DNA of 6,961 bases from Eutrophocola sp964601805. GTDB taxonomy: Bacteria > Pseudomonadota > Gammaproteobacteria > Pseudomonadales > Pseudohongiellaceae. Positions within the stretch are counted from its first letter, which is position 1. Each line of letters opens with the position of its first letter. Both the position numbers and the translations under genes were made by a program. Location: the NCBI GenBank assembly GCA_964601805.1, contig CAZROW010000101.1, forward strand, positions 1-6,961, written 5' to 3'. Below are positions 1 to 5,708 of the stretch, piece by piece. Under the pieces are notes generated by a model. It made no database searches, had not been told where the DNA came from, and was given only the letters and a program-made list of their open reading frames with translations.

Positions 1-42
1 CAGGCCGCGCATATTACCAATGCCCATCCTTTTGATCAATAA
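1..42 (+). CDS. panC: Possible C-terminus of pantothenate synthetase (partial)
   Basis: Frame 1 is open from the window edge to a TAA at 40-42 and encodes QAAHITNAHPFDQ. From memory this resembles the conserved end of PanC (E. coli ...AAWLGDARLIDN...): the two Ala, an Ala and the Asp coincide, with conservative changes Ile/Leu, Asn/Asp, His/Arg and Gln/Asn. PanC makes pantothenate from pantoate and beta-alanine using ATP. In Pseudomonas the pan genes lie just upstream of pgi, which fits the gene 43 bases downstream. Only 13 residues are visible. A second frame also ends nearby (TAG at 44-46), so this rests on a short similarity plus gene order. Confidence 0.4.
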   Translation, partial: QAAHITNAHPFDQ

Positions 43-85
43 TTAGGTTACACTTTAATGCTTCGATGATCACACAGGAGCAGCC

Positions 86-1699
86 GTGTCCTCGCTCACC
101 GACAGCCCCCAATGGCAGGCCCTGGCATCGCACCAGGAAAACCTCTCCCGCCAGACCCTTTCCACCCTGTTTGCCAACAATCCCGAGCGTTTCGGCCATT
201 TCAGCCTGGAGGCCGCCGGAATCCTGCTGGATTACTCCAAGAACCACGTGGATCCTGCCACCATGGAACTGCTGGTCGGGTTGGCCGAAGCGGCCGGCCT
301 TGAGCAGGCCATCTCCGCCATGTTTGCCGGCCAGCACATCAACAATACCGAGGACCGCCCGGCCCTGCACGTGGCCCTGCGGGCCCCCGACGGGGAAACC
401 GAATACACACGGACCGTGCACGAGACCCTGCACAAAATGGCCGGATTCGTGACGTCGGTGACCTCATGGGAATGGCGCGGTTACCGGGGCGATCCCATCA
501 CCGATGTCGTCAACCTGGGGATTGGCGGCTCCGACCTGGGACCGGCCATGGTCTACACGGCCCTGTCCGATTACCACCTGGATGGCATTCGCTGCCATTT
601 TGTCTCCAATGTTGATCCGCAACACCTTGAGCAGACCCTGGAAACCCTGGACCCGGCAACCACGTTGTTCGTGATTGCCTCCAAATCCTTTACTACCCTG
701 GAAACCAGTCTCAATGCCCAGTCAGCACGGCGCTGGTTCCTGGAAAACCATTCCGTGGAAAGCGACCTGGCCAAACATTTTGTCGCAGTCAGCACCAATA
801 TCGAAAAGGCTCGCGCCTTTGGTATCGCCGAGGACAATATCTTTCCCATGTGGGACTGGGTCGGTGGGCGGTATTCGCTATGGTCGGCCATCGGTATGCC
901 GGTAGCGCTGGGTATCGGCATGGACAACTTCCGCAAGCTGCTTGCCGGTGCCCACGACATGGATGAGCATTTCAGGACGGCCGCCCTGTCCGAAAACCTG
1001 CCAGTGGTGATGGCCCTGCTCGACTGCTGGTACCTGAATTTCTTCAAGGCCGAATCGCGGGCCATATTACCCTACAGCCAGTTGCTACATTTATTTCCGG
1101 CCTTTTTACAGCAACTGGACATGGAAAGCCTGGGCAAATCGGTGACCCGCGATGGCCAGAAGGTAAAGACTGTGACCGGCGGCATTGTCTGGGGCAGTGC
1201 CGGCACCAACGGGCAGCATTCGTTTCACCAGTTGCTTCACCAGGGCACCCACCTGGTGCCGGCAGATTTTATTGCCGTTGCCAAAACCAGCAGCCAGAAC
1301 CTTGAACAGCACGAGCAACTGCTGGCCAACTGTTTTGCGCAAAGCCAGGCCCTGATGGCCGGCAAGACACTGGAACAGGCCCATGCTGAGTTGGTGAACA
1401 AGGGCATGAATGAACAGGCGGCCGCAGAACTGGCCCCGCACAAGGTGGTCGCGGGCAACCGACCCAGCAATACCCTCGTGCTGATGTCCCTGACACCGGA
1501 ATCCCTAGGCAGCCTGATAGCGGCCTACGAGCACAAGGTTTATGCCCAGAGCGTGATCCTGGGCATCAATGCCTTTGACCAGTGGGGGGTCGAACTGGGG
1601 AAGGTGTTGAGTACGGATATTTACAAGGCATTGACCAGTGAGGGCGAGACATCAGACTTTGATGCCTCGACCAATGCACTGATCAATCGGTGTAAGTAG
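86..1699 (+). CDS. pgi: Glucose-6-phosphate isomerase
   Basis: Cytoplasmic enzyme that interconverts glucose-6-phosphate and fructose-6-phosphate, in glycolysis and gluconeogenesis. The 537 residues match the usual length of about 550 for bacterial Pgi. Visible family marks are the sugar-phosphate segment LGIGGSDLGP, SKSFTT, signature 1 (DWVGGRYSLWSAIG, residues 257-270), MESLGK with the catalytic Glu at 347, GTNGQHSFHQLLHQGT with the catalytic His at 378, and GVELGK with the catalytic Lys at 506. All key residues are present and the frame is unbroken, so it should be active. The start is GTG: an AGGAG at 76-80 lies five bases before it, and the protein then begins at the normal family N-terminus. 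It may be co-transcribed with an upstream panC-like gene. Downstream are two REP palindromes and then a convergent gene. Confidence 0.98.
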   Translation: MSSLTDSPQWQALASHQENLSRQTLSTLFANNPERFGHFSLEAAGILLDYSKNHVDPATMELLVGLAEAAGLEQAISAMFAGQHINNTEDRPALHVALRAPDGETEYTRTVHETLHKMAGFVTSVTSWEWRGYRGDPITDVVNLGIGGSDLGPAMVYTALSDYHLDGIRCHFVSNVDPQHLEQTLETLDPATTLFVIASKSFTTLETSLNAQSARRWFLENHSVESDLAKHFVAVSTNIEKARAFGIAEDNIFPMWDWVGGRYSLWSAIGMPVALGIGMDNFRKLLAGAHDMDEHFRTAALSENLPVVMALLDCWYLNFFKAESRAILPYSQLLHLFPAFLQQLDMESLGKSVTRDGQKVKTVTGGIVWGSAGTNGQHSFHQLLHQGTHLVPADFIAVAKTSSQNLEQHEQLLANCFAQSQALMAGKTLEQAHAELVNKGMNEQAAAELAPHKVVAGNRPSNTLVLMSLTPESLGSLIAAYEHKVYAQSVILGINAFDQWGVELGKVLSTDIYKALTSEGETSDFDASTNALINRCK

Positions 1700-1711
1700 C
1701 GCAGTGAGTTT

Positions 1712-1746
1712 TGTCGGATGGCGGCCTTTGGCCTTATCCGACCTAC
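1712..1746 (-). repeat. REP palindrome, GTAG class, copy A
   Basis: A 35-nt imperfect palindrome. The outer stem GTCGGAT (1713-1719) pairs with ATCCGAC (1736-1742), and the inner stem GGCC (1723-1726) pairs with GGCC (1730-1733) around TTT. Read on the minus strand it begins GTAGGTCGGATAAGGCC, the layout of E. coli-type REP elements: a GTAG head followed by a hairpin. It lies 12 bases after the pgi stop, in a gap between convergent genes, where REPs are common. There it may protect the mRNA 3' end or help termination. It lacks a T-run, so it is not a classical terminator. REPs are thought to be spread by RAYT transposases; none is encoded in this window. Confidence 0.8.
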
Positions 1747-1770
1747 CTTACGGCAGACAGGCAGCTCCAT

Positions 1771-1805
1771 TGTCGGCAAACGGCCTGCGGCCTATGCCGA
1801 CCTAC
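1771..1805 (-). repeat. REP palindrome, GTAG class, copy B
   Basis: Second 35-nt unit in the same orientation as copy A, starting 59 bases after it. The outer stem GTCGGCA (1772-1778) pairs with TGCCGAC (1795-1801), and the inner GGCC (1782-1785) pairs with GGCC (1789-1792) around TGC. It shares TGTCGG at one end and CGACCTAC at the other with copy A, while the middle differs. The stems hold through paired changes (AT in A becomes CA in B with matching complements), so the structure is conserved more than the sequence. It ends 18 bases from the stop of the convergent barrel gene. Confidence 0.8.
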
Positions 1806-1823
1806 AACGTCCTCTTACCTGTA

Positions 1824-2540
1824 TTAGAAGGAATAGACCAGGCTGATGCTGGTGAGGGTATCTGTCTTCTCACGGCCAACGGGGACATCAGAATTGTTAC
1901 GTGCCTGGAAGGCAATTTTCGTGGTGATGTCACCAATGATGTTGGTTTCCAGGCCTACCTCGAATACTGATACTGTACGAGTATCACCGATTTCAGTCGT
2001 GAAGCTCTGGGTCAGCGCAGCGTTATCACTGATTTGCCAGCCAAATTCTTCACCAAGGCTCACAATAACCTCACCTTCATTACCTCCACCGATCAGGTTG
2101 TTTTCACGATAACCGAGACCACCAAATCCCTGGAATTCAAAACGGTCATTCCTGATCAGGTGACGACCATAACCGGCTGAAACAGCTGCCTGGTAATCGA
2201 AACCACTGAAACGGTCATCAGTGTAGCTGCCCTTGAGGAAGAGGTACTGGTCTTCATCGAGATTGTAATCTGACTTGTCCTGCAGGAAGTAGCGCTCGGC
2301 TTTGGCCTGGGAGTTTTCCTGGGAGCCCAGTGCCTGGAACTTGACGTTGTGTTCCCACATTTCGGTGTTCAGGGTATACAGTACTTCCAGATTGTAGGTG
2401 TCGGTATCGGTGTTGCCTGAAGTGCCAACATAGCCGAATGCGATACTGGCATCGTAATTCTTTTCATCCTGTGCCAGGGCCGGATTGGCGGAAGCAGCCA
2501 TCACTGCCATGGGCAATATTACGAAACGGAATTTGTTCAT
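1824..2540 (-). CDS. DUF481-type outer-membrane beta-barrel protein
   Basis: A 238-residue exported protein. Residues 1-23 form a signal peptide (Lys and Arg, hydrophobic core, ALA at 21-23, cleavage before Gln24). The rest consists of alternating amphipathic stretches typical of a beta-barrel. The opening strand has FGYVGTSGNTDTDTYN, the TSGNT hallmark of DUF481/YdiY-like proteins, followed by YTDDRFSGFDYQ and GYGRHLI. The chain ends LVYSF, with the terminal Phe expected of proteins inserted by the BAM complex. The family's function is poorly known; some members are described as salt- or acid-induced outer-membrane proteins. AGGAG at 2546-2550 precedes the ATG by five bases. No convincing promoter fits between the start codon and the terminator about 24 bases upstream, so its expression is unclear. 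The pore or transport role is unknown. Confidence 0.9.
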   Translation of the reverse strand: MNKFRFVILPMAVMAASANPALAQDEKNYDASIAFGYVGTSGNTDTDTYNLEVLYTLNTEMWEHNVKFQALGSQENSQAKAERYFLQDKSDYNLDEDQYLFLKGSYTDDRFSGFDYQAAVSAGYGRHLIRNDRFEFQGFGGLGYRENNLIGGGNEGEVIVSLGEEFGWQISDNAALTQSFTTEIGDTRTVSVFEVGLETNIIGDITTKIAFQARNNSDVPVGREKTDTLTSISLVYSF

Positions 2541-2564
2541 GAATTCTCCTGAATTTTAAATAAG

Positions 2565-2600
2565 AAAAAGCCCGCTGGTGAACATCGTTCACCAGCCGGC
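2565..2600 (-). terminator. Rho-independent terminator of the paraoxonase-like gene
   Basis: On the minus strand a perfect 10-bp stem (GCTGGTGAAC at 2596-2587 with GTTCACCAGC at 2583-2574) closes a three-base loop. It is extended by three more pairs after one C/C mismatch (G on the other strand) and is followed directly by five T (2569-2565). It begins 16 bases after the stop of the upstream lipoprotein gene, so it should end that transcript. Its T-run ends about 24 bases before the ATG of the next gene on the same strand, which makes it a possible attenuation point for that gene. Confidence 0.85.
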
Positions 2601-2615
2601 GTAATCAAATACTGC

Positions 2616-3698
2616 TTACTGCCTGGTGAAATAGGCGATGCGATCACCGTTGAAAGTGCCGACCCAGATTTCATCATTAACCTGGAGCGCAGAGCTGACA
2701 CCCTGCATGGCGATGCTGTCATCGAAACTGCCGACAGTGACAACTTCCAGGGTGTCGGCGTCCACCTCAACCACTGACCAGCCACCACCCTCTGCATTAT
2801 TTCCGGCCGTAAGCAGTTTGCCCGGCTGTGTGCCCCAGCGTACGTTATCCAAAACGATATCCAGTTCTACGGATTCACTGGTCACCGGATCACTACTGCG
2901 ATCGAAACGGACCAGTTCACGGCTGCCAAACGAGGCCACGAAGATATAGCGGCCGTCTTCAGACACGGCTATACCATTGGGGCCTGTGAGCATGGTGCCT
3001 TCAATCAGGGTTGGTTCGGCACCCGGGTGCCATTCCAGAACGCCACCGTTGGGGCTTGCAAAAACAGCGCCTATACCCGCTTCCCAGTTCATGAACTGGG
3101 TGGTGACAAAGCCGCCATCATCCAGGATGGCGACACTGTTATGCATGATGGCATCGTCCAGTAATACGCAACCTTTCCAGGTCAGCTCGGCAATCCCTTC
3201 ACTCAGGTCCAGGGTAAAGGCCTCGATGGCCTCACGAGCACCGTGACTGGTGATGTACAGGTCAAAGACGTTGGCACCGGTTTCTTCCAGGGCCAGGCCA
3301 TGGGAGGAAAAGTTGCTGACATCCATCGGTCCGGGGCAGTTGGGATACATGGCAGTGTCATGATCGGCAGCATAGTTGGGCCCGCCCACCAGTTCTTCCC
3401 AGCTGTCATCCAGCGGGTTGACCAGGTACATGTGACCATTGGTGGTTTCATTGGCCATGCCCGAGGTCAGGATCATGCCGGTATCACCCACCATGAGCAG
3501 ATCCTCGGCATTCATGAGTCCGCAAATATAGGTAATGCCCGGATCCGAAGGACACGGCACCACTTCCTGGGCGACTGTCTGGACAGAGCCCGCATCCGGG
3601 GCCATGGTTATGCCGCTACTGGCGTCATCACTACCGCCGCAGGCGCTGAGCAATACTGCCATTGCTGTGAGTAATATGCCGCGAAAAGTCATATTCAT
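2616..3698 (-). CDS. Paraoxonase/arylesterase-like beta-propeller lipoprotein
   Basis: A 360-residue lipoprotein. The signal peptide ends in lipobox LSAC (lipidated Cys20); Gly21 after it favours the outer membrane. The body aligns with human PON1 (355 aa), a calcium-dependent six-bladed propeller lactonase/esterase, here recalled from memory. AED (Glu65, Asp66) matches calcium ligands E53/D54. SSHGLAL (His133) and ITSHG (His152) match the H115/H134 dyad with the same 19-residue spacing. MHNS (Asn187) matches N168, GPNGIAVSEDGRYIFVA (Asn241) matches N224, and LDN (Asp284, Asn285) matches D269/N270. An active metal-dependent hydrolase, perhaps a lactonase, is therefore likely; the substrate is unknown. 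The more general alternative is an SMP-30/gluconolactonase-like propeller. GAGGAA and AGGGA sites precede the start; Met3 is an equally possible start and keeps the lipobox. The gene is followed by its own terminator. Confidence 0.83.
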   Translation of the reverse strand: MNMTFRGILLTAMAVLLSACGGSDDASSGITMAPDAGSVQTVAQEVVPCPSDPGITYICGLMNAEDLLMVGDTGMILTSGMANETTNGHMYLVNPLDDSWEELVGGPNYAADHDTAMYPNCPGPMDVSNFSSHGLALEETGANVFDLYITSHGAREAIEAFTLDLSEGIAELTWKGCVLLDDAIMHNSVAILDDGGFVTTQFMNWEAGIGAVFASPNGGVLEWHPGAEPTLIEGTMLTGPNGIAVSEDGRYIFVASFGSRELVRFDRSSDPVTSESVELDIVLDNVRWGTQPGKLLTAGNNAEGGGWSVVEVDADTLEVVTVGSFDDSIAMQGVSSALQVNDEIWVGTFNGDRIAYFTRQ

Positions 3699-3844
3699 GT
3701 GTCCCTGTTCCTCTTGTTAAGGTTGGATACTTTCCAGCCTGCCCGGGCCAGTGCCCTGAAAAAAGGGGGCATTTTACACGATCAGGCCAGGTAAAAAACC
3801 AAGTGTCGGTAATTGGAATTGCCACAGTTTGTAAATACCAGGTG

Positions 3845-3993
3845 GTTGTTCGGGGCTAAAGCCCCTCCCACATGCTCTGATGAAACCACCAGGTTGAGGT
3901 TGGCACTTTTTCAGACGGGAATTATTCCTGTTCGACCACCTGGATCAGCAGGTCACCCTGAAGTCTGTGGGAGGGGCTTTAGCCCCGAACAAC
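3845..3993. mobile_element. REP-armed inverted-repeat element (BIME/MITE-like)
   Basis: A 149-bp non-coding element bounded by perfect 28-bp inverted repeats (3845-3872 and 3966-3993). Each arm is itself a small hairpin, GGGGC and GCCCC around four bases, with a GTGGGAGGGGC head in the right arm, as in REP sequences of pseudomonads and related bacteria. Two such REPs in opposite orientation make a BIME. The 93-bp core has its own small hairpin, GGAAT/ATTCC at 3918-3928. GGTG flanks the element directly on both sides (3841-3844 and 3994-3997), which could be a 4-bp target duplication. No transposase is encoded, so any movement would need an enzyme supplied elsewhere. A transcript through it would fold into a long hairpin. 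Confidence 0.75.
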
Positions 3994-4038
3994 GGTGCTG
4001 TTGAGTTTCAAAACAAGACATTACACGGTAATTAGCCA

Positions 4039-4068
4039 TTGCCTCCGCTACCCGGGTTTGCCTATGCT
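4039..4068 (+). promoter_or_regulatory. Candidate sigma-70 promoter for the paralog pair
   Basis: TTGCCT (4039-4044) and TATGCT (4063-4068) each match four of six consensus bases and are 18 bases apart. Transcription would begin near 4075 and give a leader of about 34 bases before the GTG at 4109. It lies just downstream of the inverted-repeat element. The in-frame ATG at 4064 falls inside the -10 box, which would rule that codon out as a start. Matches of this quality can occur by chance. Confidence 0.3.
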
Positions 4069-4097
4069 AGGCACTCTGTTCTGGCTGCGTTCAGGGC

Positions 4098-4104
4098 AAG
4101 GGGG
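4098..4104 (+). promoter_or_regulatory. Ribosome binding site that sets the GTG start at 4109
   Basis: AAGGGGG lies four bases before the GTG. No comparable purine run precedes the in-frame upstream GTG (3995) or ATG (4064). The resulting 166-residue protein matches the 167-residue paralog next door. Confidence 0.65.
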
Positions 4105-4108
4105 AAAA

Positions 4109-4609
4109 GTGGAAGCATTCTTTATCTGGCTTGAAACCAGCAGCCTGAGTAGCTGGGTGCGGGGTGAGACCGGCTGGACCATGGCCTTTCCCGTCATTAT
4201 TGCCTTTCATGCCCTGGGCATGGGCTTCCTGGTCGGTGTCGCCCTGGCCATCAATGCCCGGGTACTGGGCGCAGCCCCGGGCATACCGTTAACCCTGTTA
4301 AGCCGCTTCTTGCCCGTTGCCATGCTGGCCCTGGTGGTTAACGCTATCTCCGGCATCCTGCTGCTGGTCGGCTACCCGACCAAGGCGCTGACCAATCCCG
4401 TCTTTTACATCAAGCTTGCCTGTATAGCCCTGGCCTTGTGGAACCTGCAGTGGTTCAACACGAACATTCTTGGCAACAAGGTCTATGACACCGGGGCAAT
4501 ACCCAGGCGTGCCAAAAATCTGGCCATCATTTCCACCGTGCTCTGGGCTGGCGCCATCGTGGCCGGGCGCCTGCTGGCCTACACCTATGTCAATCTCATG
4601 AGTATCTAG
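4109..4609 (+). CDS. DUF6644-like four-helix membrane protein, first paralog
   Basis: A 166-residue inner-membrane protein with about four hydrophobic helices (roughly 18-45, 63-88, 98-118 and 136-160). It begins VEAFFIWLETS (Val read as Met). Positions shared with its neighbour are WLE near the N-terminus, His34 in helix 1, LVG, Arg51 and LG, GIPL (58-61), Pro69, VN..G (Asn78, Gly82), a Lys at 102 in F..KL, Trp146, AGRL (Arg154) and Tyr158. The family resembles proteins I know as DUF6644, with no established function. The conserved His, Arg and Lys at membrane edges could bind a cofactor or quinone, but that is a guess. The frame is open upstream to 3995, but that 38-residue extension has no counterpart in the paralog and starts against the REP element, so I chose the GTG with its ribosome site. 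Confidence 0.8.
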   Translation: MEAFFIWLETSSLSSWVRGETGWTMAFPVIIAFHALGMGFLVGVALAINARVLGAAPGIPLTLLSRFLPVAMLALVVNAISGILLLVGYPTKALTNPVFYIKLACIALALWNLQWFNTNILGNKVYDTGAIPRRAKNLAIISTVLWAGAIVAGRLLAYTYVNLMSI

Positions 4610-4612
4610 GGA
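4608..4612 (+). promoter_or_regulatory. Ribosome binding site overlapping the upstream stop codon
   Basis: AGGGA shares its AG with the TAG stop of the first paralog. The ATG of the second follows 11 bases later, a rather long spacing. The arrangement suggests the two genes are translated in a coupled way from one mRNA. Confidence 0.45.
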
Positions 4613-4623
4613 CCCTCTGATCT

Positions 4624-5127
4624 ATGGACCGCAATCCCACATTGCAGGCACTAAGCGACTGGCTGGAAAGCACCTGGCTCTCCGAGGCCTTTATTTCCCA
4701 GGGTTACTGGTCATGGCCCATGGCAGAGTCGCTGCACTTCATGGGCCTTTGCCTGCTGGTGGGGTCGGTGGGCCTGGTGGACCTGCGCATGCTGGGCATG
4801 GCCAGGGGCATTCCCCTGGCGGCCATTCACAAGCTGATTCCCTTTGGCGTTGCCGGCTTCCTGGTCAATGTCACCACGGGTTCACTGTTCCTGGTGGGCG
4901 ATGCTGACCAGTACATCTTCAATGATTCATTCCGTTTCAAACTGCTGTTTTTACTGGTAGCCGGTATCAATGTGCTGTGCTTCTATTCCACGGTTTTCCA
5001 GGAAGCCAAAACCCTGGGACCCGAAGCCGATATGCCGTGGAAAGTAAAACTCATGGCCGGTGTTTCCCTGGCCTGCTGGATTGGGGTTATTACCGCGGGC
5101 AGGTTGATTACCTTCTACCGGCCCTGA
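4624..5127 (+). CDS. DUF6644-like four-helix membrane protein, second paralog
   Basis: A 167-residue inner-membrane protein, starting 14 bases after its neighbour's stop and clearly related to it. Shared pattern: WLEST (13-17), His38 with G..LLVG, LR.LG (Arg55), RGIPL (61-65), P at 73, LVN...G (Asn82, Gly86), LVGD, N..F.FKL (Lys106), Trp152, TAGRLI (Arg160) and Tyr165. It has about four membrane helices, with longer N-terminal and loop segments (QEAKTLGPEADMPWK) than the first paralog. It carries an Asp (53) two residues before Arg55, where the first copy has Asn. Overall divergence is high, so the duplication is old or the pair travels together as two subunits, perhaps forming a heterodimer. 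The function is unknown. Confidence 0.85.
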   Translation: MDRNPTLQALSDWLESTWLSEAFISQGYWSWPMAESLHFMGLCLLVGSVGLVDLRMLGMARGIPLAAIHKLIPFGVAGFLVNVTTGSLFLVGDADQYIFNDSFRFKLLFLLVAGINVLCFYSTVFQEAKTLGPEADMPWKVKLMAGVSLACWIGVITAGRLITFYRP

Positions 5128-5322
5128 GTTCAAACCTGGCTGGTCTCACTGGACGGCCGTTTCTGACACAAGACCAACTATTGGCCCCGATCACCATTCG
5201 GCCCGACTTTTCCGCGCACGAACAAGCATAACTATCTGAATTTAATAGTTTAATTTTCCTGGCCCGGAATTTGCTCCTTCTTCGTTGAATGTTCAATTTC
5301 CCGAAAGAGTGAACCTGGCCCC

Positions 5323-5661
5323 ATGCTCACAGAACTGTTGGTACACCTGATACTCAGCTCACTGCTGATCCTGTTCATTGCCCGCCAGATCAAGGGCGTG
5401 GAAGTGGATTCGTGGTGGGCAGCACTATGCGGCGCCATGGTGCTGGGCCTGATCAATGTCCTGCTGTTGCCCGTGATCACCCTGGTGACACTGCCGTTCA
5501 CGATTTTGACCTTCGGCCTGTTCCTGTTTGTCCTGCATGCCTGCATGTTCAGGTTTTCGGCCGCTGTCGTCTCCGGCTTTCGGGTCAACGGTTTTGTACC
5601 CGCTCTCTATGGCAGTATACTGCTTACCCTGTTTGACCTTGTCATCTCACTGTTCATCTGA
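5323..5661 (+). CDS. YvlD/phage-holin-4 family small membrane protein
   Basis: A 112-residue, almost wholly hydrophobic protein with about four membrane helices. It fits the YvlD-like family filed under Phage_holin_4_2: GVEVDSWWAALCGAMVLGLIN (residues 25-45), then LLLPVITLVTLPFTILTFGL, then GFRVNGFVPALYGS. Despite the family name these are ordinary chromosomal inner-membrane proteins in many bacteria, with no proven holin action; a role in envelope stress is only suspected from some relatives. Residues 25-45 and 85-105 are an internal repeat. The ribosome site is poor (GAGTGAA at about 5307-5313), so expression may be low. No neighbouring lysis or phage gene supports a phage origin. Confidence 0.85.
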   Translation: MLTELLVHLILSSLLILFIARQIKGVEVDSWWAALCGAMVLGLINVLLLPVITLVTLPFTILTFGLFLFVLHACMFRFSAAVVSGFRVNGFVPALYGSILLTLFDLVISLFI

Positions 5662-5708
5662 CAAATAAAAAACATCAATAACAAGCACCATTCCATTCAG
5701 GGGGAATC

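Larger units (their letters stand above)
3699..4108. other. Gene-free divergent intergenic region
   Basis: About 410 bases separate the start of the minus-strand lipoprotein gene from the GTG start of the plus-strand membrane protein gene. It must hold promoters for both directions. For the minus strand only a weak TAAAAT (complement of 3771-3776) is visible, without a good -35 box. For the plus strand a better candidate lies at 4039-4068. An imperfect hairpin with a purine-rich loop (TGCCC near 3752, GGGCA near 3767) lies close to the lipoprotein leader. Most of the rest is the inverted-repeat element at 3845-3993. The short open frames across it have no recognisable product and run through the repeat. 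Confidence 0.7.

Noticed and set aside
32..59. Possible pgi promoter (TTGATC, 16-base spacer, TTTAAT)
   Set aside because: Both boxes are only moderate and the -35 would lie in the likely upstream coding tail; it could be real but is not supported enough to list.
571..1065. 164-residue minus-strand frame inside pgi
   Set aside because: Antisense to a complete, fully conserved pgi; it has no recognisable domain and no ribosome site was seen.
1704..1970. 88-residue plus-strand frame after pgi
   Set aside because: It runs through both REP palindromes and antisense into the 3' end of the barrel gene, so it is a repeat-derived artefact.
3243..3674. 143-residue plus-strand frame opposite the lipoprotein gene
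   Set aside because: Antisense to the PON-like coding sequence; no motifs.
3813..4004. 63-residue frame across the inverted-repeat element
   Set aside because: It is largely translated repeat arms and core, with no ribosome site or family.
3995..4108. 38-residue N-terminal extension of the first membrane paralog
   Set aside because: It starts against the REP element, has no counterpart in the paralog, lacks a ribosome site, and overlaps the likely promoter. The GTG at 4109 is better supported.
5153..5166. ACGGCCGT palindrome followed by TTTC after the second paralog
   Set aside because: The palindrome has no loop and the T-run is too short for a terminator.
5323..5661. Phage origin suggested by the holin family name
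   Set aside because: The YvlD-like family is chromosomal and widespread; no lysis, tail or integrase gene is nearby.
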